IMG/VR virus record: IMGVR_UViG_3300007734_000660
Location: 1 to 37,943 of that record
DNA from: a virus
DNA length: 37,943 nt
Strand: one strand, 5' to 3'
This document shows positions 17,060 through 25,071 of the stretch, piece by piece. The position numbers were made by a program, and so were the translations under genes. The notes under the pieces were generated by a model that saw only the letters and a list, made by a program, of their open reading frames with translations, had not been told where the DNA came from and did no database searches. Every line of letters starts with the position of its first letter. Positions within the stretch are counted from its first letter, which is position 1.

Positions 17060-17494
17060 ATGGCTAACGAAATCTCTATTCAAGCGAAGCTGGCTTGCTC
17101 TGTGACTGCTGGCAGCGTGACCAACACCGACACTTCCAAGAGCTTCGACGCACTCATCACTACCGCTCTCGCGCAGTTCGATCACAAGTCTACTCCGTGC
17201 GCCGCATCAAGCGCGAAGACTGCTGTTCCTCTTGGGTCTTGCACCACCACGGCGGCGGGCGCGACTGGCGGATACTGGGTTTTCCTCCGTAATACCACGG
17301 CAACCGCTGCCGACATCGTGAACGTGTACGTTGAATACTCGTCCACGAACTACGCGCAATGTGGGCAGATTCCTGCGGGCGGGTTCTTCCTTACTAAGAT
17401 GGTTGGCAACTCTGGCGGCACTTACCCGCGCCTCGTCTTCGCGTCTGCCACCGCTAACCTTCCTGTCGTTGAATCGGTAGTCTGCGACGGCTGA
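17060..17494 (+). CDS. Tail-tip-proximal hypothetical protein
   Basis: 144 residues, Thr/Ala-rich beta sandwich pattern, four or more Cys (near 12, 47, 61, 116). It resembles a phage decoration or receptor-binding accessory domain, but no family is identified. It precedes the 1,241-residue protein by 6 bases. Confidence 0.5.
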   Translation: MANEISIQAKLACSVTAGSVTNTDTSKSFDALITTALAQFDHKSTPCAASSAKTAVPLGSCTTTAAGATGGYWVFLRNTTATAADIVNVYVEYSSTNYAQCGQIPAGGFFLTKMVGNSGGTYPRLVFASATANLPVVESVVCDG

Positions 17495-17500
17495 TTCATC

Positions 17501-20500
17501 GTGGCGATTTCGTTCCCATTGGTTTCAACGGTTTCGGCAGGTGATCGGGTAACGGCCCGGAACCTGTCGCAACTGTCTGGGGCTATCAACGCGCGCATCT
17601 TGTCGGGGCTTGGTGACGGAGCGTGGCGGATCGTCATGTATTGGTTGAACGCGTTCCGGCAGATTCGCAATCCGGACGCGACGGAAACGCTGTGGCCTTC
17701 GCAAGCGGAGTTCTTCACGTCTTACCAAGGCATCGGTCCTGACTTCACATGGCCGGACGCTCCCGCTGGGGAGTACGAGGGAATCAACGTCAACTCGCTT
17801 GCAGGCGGGTACGTCTTCGGCAACACGGTTGGCAACTTCTACGACGAGGCGACGCGTCTATCAATAGACGGCGTACCAGTGGAGACCGTTGGAAGCGCAA
17901 GTGCGGCGTGGGAACTCGGAAAGAAGCAGCGCGGCGCAGCGGACCCAATGACGGGCGCTGTAGGTTCTCCCGCATTCGCAGCGTCGGTCTCCTACTCGTC
18001 GCAGACGCGCGGGCAGTTCTCTAACTCTGGCAACAGCTACGGCGGATTCTTCCCAATCCCAGACGCGGCAGGCGCAACGTGCGCGGACGGTGCGGAATCT
18101 CTTGTCATCAAGTTCACCAAGATTTCCGACTCGACCGTTGTTAACTATCCCGGCTCTTGTGTTGAGAACGCGAGCGACGCCGCCGCAGTCTACCGGATGC
18201 CGCTTGGGTACTACGTCGTCAAAGGCTCCGGCTCGGTCGACTACTACCCGCGCTCTCTATACATCGAAGGACCATACACGCGCGGAGAGCACCCAATGCA
18301 TACTTGGGGCGATCACTTGCCCCGCGTCATGTCGCAATTCGCCGCAGAGTTCCGAGGCACAAGCGCGCAACGACAGGACGAACTCGCAGGCAAAGCGTGG
18401 CTCGGTGACGCGTTCGACATCGCGCATTTCCTGACGCGTCCGTACTACCTCGCGCCCGCAATCGGTACCACGGTTGGAAGCGACATCTTCGCGCAGTATC
18501 CGAGCGGGCGTATCGACAACACGTTCCCGACTTTTCCTAGCCCCAGCATCACGTTTTACAACTTCGTCGCAACGGGTCAGGTCGTTGAGGTTTGGAACCA
18601 TCCAACGGCCGGAACGTATCTGGGCGGTGGATCGCTTGCACAAGGCGAGCACCTTACAGTTTCCGGGCTGACTCTTGGCGGGAACTATTACGTCGCATAC
18701 TACCCGTACCCCGGATTCAGGACGCTGGTCGTGGCTAGTGGGTCAATCGTCAAATCCGTCAACGCAACGGGAGGCGGTCTTGCGGACTACTCGCCTCCTG
18801 CGTCCAATGCTTCGATTGCGCCAGGCACCAGAATCGGTGGAGCTATCAAAACGCACGACGGCTTTTGCATCGCTGCGGCTTTGGTTGAGTGCTCCGGAAT
18901 CTACGGCGACGCGAAGGTTACGTTCCGGAACGGTGACACGGTTATTGGAACGGCTACGGTCTCGGCAACGACTACGTCCGCAATCTGCACTTTCGAGTCC
19001 GCGCAGATAGGGAGCAACATCACGGCTACGCTAGACGATGGCGCGCGGTTCTCTGCTGCCGGTTCGATTCGTGTTGAGTGGGCCGAGTTGCTGACGATGA
19101 AGCCGGGTCTAAATGATCTCTTCGTCGTGCTCCGTCTCGCTGGTTGCAAGTCATCGGACGCTCTCGGTGCTGACGGCGGCGGAATCTCCGAGGACCAAGC
19201 CCTTGCGCTGTGGGAGTCGTACAAGACCAACGGGTGCGTCGCGCTGACGGAAGGCCACTCGGAAATGGAGTCTTCCACTTCCATCGGCGGCAACGCGTTC
19301 TATGACACCATGCGGCGGATGTCTAAGGTTGTCCGCATGGTCCCGCGCCAGAACCTCCTTGGCTACGCGGTAGAAGACGGCAACTCCGTCGTGTGGCTGT
19401 CTCCGGACTATGTCGCCGTCCCTAGGTCTGCGAACACGTCGATTCTGGAAGGCATCACGGACGCAATCGAACACACGGCACCGCCTCTCGGCGTGACTAA
19501 CGAATGGTGCGCTTTCGTAAACGTCCACCCGTACCACGTCAGCGAGTCGAGCATCTGGAAGGCGTCGTCCTTTACCGATTATTGGCCGATCATTGACCGA
19601 TGCCAGTTCTATACAGGGACCGGCATTGGGGCGGATCGTGAGTTCAAGCGGTTCATCACATGGTCCGGCGCAACCGCTGGCGGGAACCTAGACGCGAACA
19701 TCGACTTGACGATTTACCCGGAAGCTCCCAGCGGCTACCGTTACGCGAAGAATGCAAACCAGTCCCCAACCGATTCCTTCTTCAAGAGTTGCAGGATATA
19801 CGAGCCTCCACTTGCTGTCACTTCTGCTGAAAGCCAGTCGGACGGCTCGGTCAAGGTCACGTTCAAAGGCCGTTTTCACCACCACGCCGACGCCCCCGCG
19901 TCTCTCACAAGGGATGTTGACACTTGGGACATTGTAGCTTTGACCGCAGAGGCAGACGACTACCGAACCGAAGAGAACGCGCTCCGTGAATACCTCGTAC
20001 ACGCTCGAGGGTCGGGCTCGTATCAATGCTCCAACATAGGTGCAGGGAATAGCCAGCACCAGATGCAGGTGAATGCGCTTCCGGACAATCCGTTCGGGAC
20101 GTGTTACCCGACGATCTTTCTGGTCCAACTTCTCCCCAAACCATACCTCGACGGGAATGACAAACAGGGGCCGAACGACACCCCGTTTGAGTCTGGCTCG
20201 CTCCGTCAGGCCGAGCTTTATCTGCGCTGCATGGCCGAGGGATTCGTTGACAAACAGACCACCGAATCCAGCGGTTGCGCGGCAACGGCAACGTACGACT
20301 TCCGGTACGAGCAACTGTGCTACCAAGCCACCGGCCATCCGTACCTGTTGCCAATCGGGAACGTCGAATCGAAATACCTAGACGCGACCGAGGTTCGCAC
20401 GGACTCGCCCGAGGGGTTCGGGCCGATGCCGACGACTAAGGCTTCCTCTTCCGTGTTCAACGGATTCGCGAACGCAACGAACCTCCTAAACCGCGTCCGC

Positions 20501-21226
20501 GTCGCTCTGCCGTGGGAACTCAAGGTTGACACCAGCGCAACATCCAACACGACAACCACGGCAACGGGTGCGGCAATGTCTGACGGCACTCCGCTCGACT
20601 GTTCCACCTACTCAGGTGGCGGGTTCCTCTGGCGCGGCGCTCAGCCGGACCTTGTAGCGGGAGCGTTGCCGGGAGCGTTTGCCGTTCAGCCGTACGCGAC
20701 GAGCGAACTAGACACAGTCGTTTCCAATACGGGCCCGGCCTACACCTGCGACGGTTCCAATTTCCAACTTTATACTACCCGATACGACGCGGCCTATCTG
20801 TTCTCTCCGGTAGACGCCGACGCTCTCGACGCGATCCCGGACGAGTGGCGCGCGCAGTTGCAGACCGACGCGGAGTTTGTCGCTACGCAGGAAACCGTGC
20901 GCCGGAAAGTTTCGTGGACCGAGGTTGCGCCAGGTGGAGGGGAAATCTGCGACGCGACCGAGGGATGGACCACGGGCGGCGGCAACGTCCTCGCGGTCTC
21001 CTACACCGACGAGAGCGAGGTTGAGTGCGTGCAACTGGTCTCGGCTGGAACCGTGAGCGCACCGGCACAGCGGACAATCAACCTCGCAGCATCGCAGTCC
21101 GGAGGCACCGTCTGCTACGGAGGGGGCGGCTACTCGTCCGGTCATGTGGCCCGCACGCTCACGCCGATGGATGCGACGACACTAGTCCTGCCCGTGCCGC
21201 TGGTCGCGGGAGACCCTGCAACGTGA
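17501..21226 (+). CDS. Very large tail protein (probable tip/adhesin), unknown family
   Basis: 1,241 residues from GTG 17501, by far the largest gene. The N-terminus (SAGDRVTARNLSQLSGAINA) is a helical attachment-type domain, followed by many Tyr/Trp/Gly-rich beta segments (TRPYYLAPAIGTTVGSDIFA; YYVAYYPYPGFRTLVVASG) and Cys-rich patches toward the C-terminus. No enzyme motif was recognised. Size, beta character and position after the tape measure and hub-like genes point to the tail tip or host-recognition protein. Its stop overlaps the next GTG. Confidence 0.65.
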   Translation: MAISFPLVSTVSAGDRVTARNLSQLSGAINARILSGLGDGAWRIVMYWLNAFRQIRNPDATETLWPSQAEFFTSYQGIGPDFTWPDAPAGEYEGINVNSLAGGYVFGNTVGNFYDEATRLSIDGVPVETVGSASAAWELGKKQRGAADPMTGAVGSPAFAASVSYSSQTRGQFSNSGNSYGGFFPIPDAAGATCADGAESLVIKFTKISDSTVVNYPGSCVENASDAAAVYRMPLGYYVVKGSGSVDYYPRSLYIEGPYTRGEHPMHTWGDHLPRVMSQFAAEFRGTSAQRQDELAGKAWLGDAFDIAHFLTRPYYLAPAIGTTVGSDIFAQYPSGRIDNTFPTFPSPSITFYNFVATGQVVEVWNHPTAGTYLGGGSLAQGEHLTVSGLTLGGNYYVAYYPYPGFRTLVVASGSIVKSVNATGGGLADYSPPASNASIAPGTRIGGAIKTHDGFCIAAALVECSGIYGDAKVTFRNGDTVIGTATVSATTTSAICTFESAQIGSNITATLDDGARFSAAGSIRVEWAELLTMKPGLNDLFVVLRLAGCKSSDALGADGGGISEDQALALWESYKTNGCVALTEGHSEMESSTSIGGNAFYDTMRRMSKVVRMVPRQNLLGYAVEDGNSVVWLSPDYVAVPRSANTSILEGITDAIEHTAPPLGVTNEWCAFVNVHPYHVSESSIWKASSFTDYWPIIDRCQFYTGTGIGADREFKRFITWSGATAGGNLDANIDLTIYPEAPSGYRYAKNANQSPTDSFFKSCRIYEPPLAVTSAESQSDGSVKVTFKGRFHHHADAPASLTRDVDTWDIVALTAEADDYRTEENALREYLVHARGSGSYQCSNIGAGNSQHQMQVNALPDNPFGTCYPTIFLVQLLPKPYLDGNDKQGPNDTPFESGSLRQAELYLRCMAEGFVDKQTTESSGCAATATYDFRYEQLCYQATGHPYLLPIGNVESKYLDATEVRTDSPEGFGPMPTTKASSSVFNGFANATNLLNRVRVALPWELKVDTSATSNTTTTATGAAMSDGTPLDCSTYSGGGFLWRGAQPDLVAGALPGAFAVQPYATSELDTVVSNTGPAYTCDGSNFQLYTTRYDAAYLFSPVDADALDAIPDEWRAQLQTDAEFVATQETVRRKVSWTEVAPGGGEICDATEGWTTGGGNVLAVSYTDESEVECVQLVSAGTVSAPAQRTINLAASQSGGTVCYGGGGYSSGHVARTLTPMDATTLVLPVPLVAGDPAT

Positions 21227-21450
21227 GGTTCCCGATTACGCACCGCCTGCCACTGGGTGGGGTGAATGCAGCACCCACCACCGTCCGACGCGCCTACGGG
21301 CCAACTGAGAGCGATTGCGCGGCCTGCGAGTGGTTCCAGCAATCCGTTTCCCGCTGCGCCCACCCTCGCAACGGCTGTCCGAGGGGCGAGCACCGCCGCA
21401 CCCCGTGGCTCCGCGCCGTCGTTTGCCCCACGATTCGCGAGCGCAAGTAG
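21223..21450 (+). CDS. Cys/Arg-rich miniprotein after the tail-tip gene
   Basis: 75 residues from GTG 21223 inside the upstream stop (GTGA). CAACEWF, CAHPRNGC and one further Cys give a metal-binding or disulfide pattern. It ends the late operon. Unknown function; the overlap and the ordered Cys pattern support a real gene. Confidence 0.55.
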   Translation: MRFPITHRLPLGGVNAAPTTVRRAYGPTESDCAACEWFQQSVSRCAHPRNGCPRGEHRRTPWLRAVVCPTIRERK

Positions 21451-21535
21451 CGTTCCTGCAAGGTCTTCCAATCAATCGCACTTTCTGTGCGCTTTTCCGT
21501 TGCGTAACCTAAGCGGTTGGGTTTCTACTGCACCC
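21451..21535 (+). promoter_or_regulatory. Leader before the 21,536 gene (no clear promoter)
   Basis: 85 bases between the late operon stop and the next ATG, with A/T-richer and G-poor stretches. I see no convincing -35/-10 pair; only a weak transcription start could be placed here. It is the first intergenic space after the late genes. Confidence 0.2.
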
Positions 21536-21856
21536 ATGCAAAACGAAATGAACTACACGATCACCGGAACCGACGCCATCCGCCTCTCGGAGCGCGAGAA
21601 CCTCACGATCCGGTGCTACAAAAACCCAATCGACGACGGCGGTCCCGTCTCGGCAAACGTGGCTCGGCAGATTGCGCGAGAGGACGCCGGACTGGTCTAC
21701 GTCACCGTCATCCCTACTGGGTGGCGCGACGCGACGGGCAATCACTGCGACTCCGAGGGCCGCACGGTCGAGGGCTATTTCGCCTCGTCCGGGATGTCGT
21801 ATCTCGGACCCGATGATGACGGCGTGGAGCCATGCTGGAGCGATGCGACGGCCTGA
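21536..21856 (+). CDS. Hypothetical 106-residue protein of the late-early boundary
   Basis: ATG 21536 (the longer frame upstream lacks a sensible leader). ARQIAREDAGLVYVTVIPTGW is the core; several Cys (residues 23, 70, 99). No family recognised. It lies alone between the tail operon and the minus-strand regulator. Confidence 0.5.
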   Translation: MQNEMNYTITGTDAIRLSERENLTIRCYKNPIDDGGPVSANVARQIAREDAGLVYVTVIPTGWRDATGNHCDSEGRTVEGYFASSGMSYLGPDDDGVEPCWSDATA

Positions 21857-22043
21857 CCCTCGCCCCGCGCTCCCGAGCGAGAGCGCGAGCAGCCTCAAAC
21901 AGATCCGCATCCCAGCGTTGCTGCACCCGGACGCGTTTTTGTTTCGGGGACCCCACACCGTACGATGCGGGTCGGCACCCAGAAACGGGTAGCTAAATTG
22001 TGTGGCCACAAGGGCGTACACATGAGCACGTTTCATCGCCCCC

Positions 22044-22217
22044 ATGGAATCACAACCCCTACCCGAAATGTGCCTTGGTCTCACCGACGCGGAGAAACTC
22101 ACTTGCGCGGACCTCTTGGAGCTTTGGGCGTCGATGCTGCGCGAGCAAATCGGGCAGCAACTTCCAGAAACTCCTTCGCAGTCTCAGCTTCCCGCAGGTT
22201 GGAGAGATCGGAATTGA
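22044..22217 (+). CDS. 57-residue ORF antisense to the RHH gene end
   Basis: ATG 22044 to TGA 22217 encodes an amphipathic acidic protein (GLTDAEKLTCADLLELWASM), which looks like a helical domain, not a random frame. Its last 119 bases run antisense to the 3' end of the ribbon-helix-helix gene (22099-22395). Either may be a chance frame. The 10-bp palindrome TGTGGCCACA lies 34 bases upstream. Confidence 0.35.
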   Translation: MESQPLPEMCLGLTDAEKLTCADLLELWASMLREQIGQQLPETPSQSQLPAGWRDRN

Positions 22218-22395
22218 CATCCTTCGCAACCCGTGCGTGGACCATGGCGCGAAGGAGTTCGCTTCGGGATACGCCCAACCGCTCCGCTTCGGCGTTCAGT
22301 TCGTCGCGCAACTCTTCCGGAGCGTTAAAGGTGATGTTCGCCGTGCCTTCCGGGATTGGCTTCGTTTTCGTAGTTTTCATTGGTTTTTCTTTCAT
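22099..22395 (-). CDS. Ribbon-helix-helix (Arc/CopG-type) DNA-binding protein
   Basis: 98 residues on the minus strand, the only well-supported minus-strand gene. A second in-frame ATG five codons in (22,380) is preceded by an A/G-rich stretch and could be the true start. Residues about 18-50 (TANITFNAPEELRDELNAEA, then RLGVSRSELLRAMV) give the strand-helix-helix core of Arc/CopG dimers. The C-terminus is Ala/Lys-rich. It diverges from the early operon across a roughly 100-bp spacer, so it probably represses or tunes early genes, as antirepressor or Arc-like proteins do. Confidence 0.75.
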   Translation of the reverse strand: MKEKPMKTTKTKPIPEGTANITFNAPEELRDELNAEAERLGVSRSELLRAMVHARVAKDVNSDLSNLREAETAKEFLEVAARFARAASTPKAPRGPRK

Positions 22396-22502
22396 GTTTC
22401 CGGCTGCGTTTCGCTTCTTACTCGGGCACCTTAGCGGAAATTCCTAAAAAACAACGAAAGAGTGGTTGACCTTGCCACCATGTTTTACTAAGACTTTTAC
22501 CC
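22396..22502. promoter_or_regulatory. Divergent control region between RHH gene and early operon
   Basis: 107 bases between the minus-strand RHH gene and the first early + gene. A forward promoter candidate is TTGACC (22466-22471), a 17-base spacer and TAAGAC (22489-22494), whose -10 matches consensus at only 3 of 6 positions. The reverse side has weaker elements (TTGTTT and TAAGGT, spacing 15). No operator repeat stands out. Probably the lysis/early switch of this phage. Confidence 0.45.
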
Positions 22503-22640
22503 ATGCAGAACGTAGTCCGCTTCCCGACGACTCGGGCAGCAAAACGAAAACTTCAAGCCATCTCCAAGAAAGAGGGAATTTCTTTGGATCAAGTCATGCA
22601 AAAACTCATTCGGGACTGGCTTACTAAACCCACCTGCTAA
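22503..22640 (+). CDS. 45-residue RHH-like protein at the start of the early operon
   Basis: ATG 22503 to TAA 22640. A basic N-terminal strand (VVRFPTTRAAKRKLQAISKK), then helix LDQVMQKLIRDWL, fits a minimal ribbon-helix-helix DNA-binding protein. It lies 9 bases after a promoter candidate. Likely an early regulator paired with the divergent 98-residue RHH protein. Confidence 0.55.
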   Translation: MQNVVRFPTTRAAKRKLQAISKKEGISLDQVMQKLIRDWLTKPTC

Positions 22641-22644
22641 CCCC

Positions 22645-22800
22645 ATGAAACCCATCCTCCGGATCACCGGCTGGCGCGAGATTGAGACGCGACACTACAT
22701 CCAGCGCAGGAACGAATCCATGCGCTCCAGAAACCTGATGTTGGAAATCGTCATCGGGGAATGCATCCGGCACCTGATGCAGTTGGAGGTCGAGCGGTGA
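22645..22800 (+). CDS. 51-residue basic protein, early operon
   Basis: ATG 22645 to TGA 22800. Arg-rich helix (ETRHYIQRRNESMRSRN), then an amphipathic VIGECIRHLMQLEVER end. The next gene's GTG overlaps the stop. Unknown; possibly a second small DNA-binding protein. Confidence 0.45.
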   Translation: MKPILRITGWREIETRHYIQRRNESMRSRNLMLEIVIGECIRHLMQLEVER

Positions 22801-22985
22801 ACGCCATCGACTACATCACGGCTGCGGAAGTCGCCTCGGCTCTCGGTGTGACGCAGAAGACCGTCCGCCGCATGGCAAGGGTCGGGAAGCTCCCGCACTC
22901 CCGTATTAGCTCCCGACTCCTTGTGTTCCACCGCTCGTCGCTGGAACGGCATTTTAAACGCATCGAACAACCCGCTCTCGTATGA
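22797..22985 (+). CDS. Excisionase-like helix-turn-helix protein
   Basis: 62 residues from GTG 22797 within the upstream stop (GTGA). YITAAEVASALGVTQKTVRR, then MARVGKLPHSR and VFHRSSLERH form the winged-helix pattern of HTH_17/excisionase (Xis-like) proteins that bind DNA and set DNA architecture. No integrase gene was found, so a recombination role has no partner here; a transcriptional regulator is more likely. Confidence 0.7.
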   Translation: MNAIDYITAAEVASALGVTQKTVRRMARVGKLPHSRISSRLLVFHRSSLERHFKRIEQPALV

Positions 22986-23266
22986 ATCAGACAGACCTTC
23001 TCATCGCCGCGTCGTGCGGCTTCGGGCTCGGCTCGCTGATCTTCGGAATCGTCGCACAGACCGCGATCCAGTCCGCGCAGTACCACCACGACCGATGGGT
23101 GCGGGCCGACGAGCGCGCGCTGTTTGAGCGCCGCCAACGTGACGCCGCAATCCGGCAGATGGACGTGGACAGCATCAAAGTCGAGGAGTTGATCCTCTGC
23201 AACGTGCGACTGGCGCGCGAGAACGACCGTCTTACTAAGACCCTCGTTTGCGGAGGTGCCAATTGA
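22982..23266 (+). CDS. Single-span membrane protein with coiled coil
   Basis: 94 residues, ATGA overlap with the HTH gene. One transmembrane helix near residues 5-25 (LLIAASCGFGLGSLIFGIVA), then a long charged helix (about 35-88). Topology is of a small inner-membrane protein with a cytoplasmic or periplasmic coil. Function unknown; possibly exclusion or a lysis-timing partner of the next gene. Confidence 0.55.
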   Translation: MNQTDLLIAASCGFGLGSLIFGIVAQTAIQSAQYHHDRWVRADERALFERRQRDAAIRQMDVDSIKVEELILCNVRLARENDRLTKTLVCGGAN

Positions 23267-23817
23267 ATTTTCCAGCTAACAACGGGACACGGGTCGGGGT
23301 TGAAAGTCCCTCGTCATATTTCACCCGGTCGGCGCTTCTATGGCTGCTCGTGGCCGCGCCGATGTTTGCTGGTTCCCCTTTCCTCGACCGTCTCGCTGCG
23401 GTCGAGTCTCACGGAAACAACAATGCGCTCGGGTCGAGAGGCGAGCGCGGAGCGTGGCAACTGAGTCGTGTGGCATGGGCAGACGTGGACCGCGAGCGAG
23501 CGCGGTGCGGTCTGCCAGTCTACAAGCACACGGCGGCGCATGATCCGGTCATTGCGCGAGAGTATGCTGCCTCCTATATCGCCATCCTCTCCCGGCGTAT
23601 CCGATCGCACGGCATCGAACCAACGGAGGACCGGCTTGCCATCGCTTGGAATCGCGGCCTTGCAATCGCACTTCGAACAAATTTTGACGGCGTCAATTGC
23701 CCGAAGGCAACGCGCCGTTTCCTGACCTCGCGGACTTGTTGCCCGCTGCGGAATCCCGCGTCCCGACCGGACTGTGCCACTTCGGCAAAAAAGCAGACGG
23801 TCGGGAATCCCATTTAA
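23263..23817 (+). CDS. Lytic transglycosylase-like protein with N-terminal hydrophobic segment
   Basis: 184 residues from TTG 23263, which overlaps the upstream stop (TTGA). A signal-type hydrophobic stretch lies at residues 23-39 (SALLWLLVAAPMFAGSP). The SLT-like core starts at FLDRLAAVESHGNNNALGS with the presumed catalytic Glu48, continues GAWQLSRVAW and ends near AIAWNRG. The family cleaves peptidoglycan between sugars. Its place in the early region, away from the holin, suggests a cell-wall role that is not simple lysis, but it may be the endolysin. The last 40 residues are Cys/Arg-rich and may be degraded; another frame there is open (23,697-23,843). Confidence 0.7.
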   Translation: MNFPANNGTRVGVESPSSYFTRSALLWLLVAAPMFAGSPFLDRLAAVESHGNNNALGSRGERGAWQLSRVAWADVDRERARCGLPVYKHTAAHDPVIAREYAASYIAILSRRIRSHGIEPTEDRLAIAWNRGLAIALRTNFDGVNCPKATRRFLTSRTCCPLRNPASRPDCATSAKKQTVGNPI

Positions 23818-23843
23818 CCAAAAACCAAGAAAGCAAATCATGA
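23697..23843 (+). CDS. 48-residue overlapping ORF (possible)
   Basis: TTG 23697 to TGA 23843, in a different frame from the transglycosylase tail, with its stop overlapping the next ATG as real neighbours do here. Sequence FPDLADLLPAAESRVPTGLC reads as a plausible protein. It could be a separate tiny gene or the true continuation of the transglycosylase if one base is lost or gained near 23,690. Confidence 0.35.
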   Translation: MPEGNAPFPDLADLLPAAESRVPTGLCHFGKKADGRESHLTKNQESKS

Positions 23844-24385
23844 CAAAAGAGTTCGTCCCATTCCCTAAAATGCCTCGCCTGTTCCGCGAATGCACAATCA
23901 CGGAGAAAATCGACGGAACAAACGCGAGCGTTTATATCACCGATGACAAGCAGGTTTTTGCTGGCTCCCGCAATAGGTGGATCACGCCAGAGATGGACAA
24001 CTTCGGATTTGCCAAGTGGGTAGAAGAAAACAAAGAGGCGCTTTTGCGACTAGGTTCTGGGACTCACTTTGGGGAGTGGTGGGGGTCTGGCATCCAACGA
24101 TCGTACGGCTTCTCTAATGGAGAGCGGTTCTTTTCTCTTTTCAACGTACACAGATGGGAAGGCATCCAATTGCCGGCGGGTATCCGACTGGTTCCGATTC
24201 TGTATCGGGGCGAGTTCACTACCGACCGAGTGAATGCTGAGAAAATCGTTTTGCAGCGAGACGGATCTCGGGCAGCGCCAGGATTCATGAAGCCAGAGGG
24301 TGTCATTGTATTTCACGAAGCGGCAGGACACGCATTCAAGTCCACTATCGAAGGGGACGAGAAACCCAAGAGTCAAAAAAGATAA
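23840..24385 (+). CDS. Minimal RNA ligase (Rnl2-type nucleotidyltransferase)
   Basis: 181 residues from ATG 23840. Nucleotidyltransferase motifs: motif I EKIDGTNA with the adenylated Lys23, a downstream HFGEWWGSGIQRSYG stretch (77-90), motif IV EGVIVF (153-158) and motif V AFKSTI with Lys167. The family seals 3'-OH/5'-phosphate RNA ends with ATP, for example in tRNA repair after host defence cleavage. It is short (T4 Rnl2 has 334 residues) and has only the catalytic domain. It follows the transglycosylase and precedes recT. Target unknown. Confidence 0.82.
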   Translation: MTKEFVPFPKMPRLFRECTITEKIDGTNASVYITDDKQVFAGSRNRWITPEMDNFGFAKWVEENKEALLRLGSGTHFGEWWGSGIQRSYGFSNGERFFSLFNVHRWEGIQLPAGIRLVPILYRGEFTTDRVNAEKIVLQRDGSRAAPGFMKPEGVIVFHEAAGHAFKSTIEGDEKPKSQKR

Positions 24386-24400
24386 CCCAAAAACCAAACC

Positions 24401-25071
24401 ATGTCACAAATCGAACAACAGACACCCGAACCCGTGAGCGTTCCTGCTCGCGTCACGCCATCGAAAACGCCGATCCGAATGGAGTCGCGCGGGATCGTGC
24501 TGCAATCCATGGACGAGCTTGCACGGTTCGCTCAAACGGTCTGCGACTCTGGGCTCGCGCCGAAGGGGCTGAACACTCCACAGGCGGTCGCCATCGCGGT
24601 GCAGATGGGGCTTGAGGTGGGGCTGTCCCCGATGGCCGCGCTGCAAAACATAGCGGTATCAACGGACGCCCGACGATCTGGGGAGACGCAATGCTCGCCG
24701 TCTGCCGTAACACGGGCGAGATGGCCGTGTTCTCGGAATGGTATGAATCGGGAGGCGTTCGCGTCACCCGATCCCCATCGAAGTGGGCGGACGTGGATTG
24801 CGCCGTCTGCCTCGTCAAGCGAGAGGGCCAGGAAGAGCAAGAGACCTCATTCTCAGTTTCCGACGCCAAGCTCGCTGGCTTGTGGGGCAAGGCCGGTCCG
24901 TGGACTCAGTACCCCGCACGGATGCTCCGGTTCCGCGCCCGCTCATTCGCTCTGCGGGATCAATTTGGGGACGCGCTCCGAGGTCTCAAGGCTGCCGAGG
25001 AAGCGATGGACGAGCCGATCAACGTCACGCCTCGCCCTACGTTCACCGCCGCTCCGGAGGTGCAGCCGTGA
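24401..25071 (+). pseudogene. RecT-like annealing protein, interrupted by a -1 frameshift
   Basis: Frame 1 (from ATG 24401) reads a RecT-like N-terminus through LGLEVGLSPMAALQNIAV-type sequence and stops making sense after Val86. The continuation INGRPTIWGDAMLAVCRNTG and later PWTQYPARMLRFRARSFALR, both classic RecT-family blocks, lies in the -1 frame to TGA 25071. The join is at 24656-24660 (GTA then ATC), so one missing base would restore a 223-residue protein. By family it coats and anneals single-stranded DNA with the RecE-type exonuclease at 25594. An ATG at 24691 could give only the C-terminal part. A sequencing or assembly error, a real mutation, or (less likely) recoding without a standard slippery site are all possible. 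The stop overlaps the next GTG. Confidence 0.8.

Noticed and set aside
21714-21956. Minus-strand 80-residue Arg-rich ORF with an RHH-like start
   Set aside because: Only the first 30 residues look like protein; the rest is Arg/Ser-rich antisense of the + gene at 21536. Kept out as too weak.
22001-22010. 10-bp palindrome TGTGGCCACA as an operator
   Set aside because: Single copy, not located next to a recognised promoter; chance occurrence is likely.
23675-23690. AAATTTT slippery heptamer in the transglycosylase frame
   Set aside because: A -1 slip there runs directly into TGA at 23685, so it could not reach the second frame.
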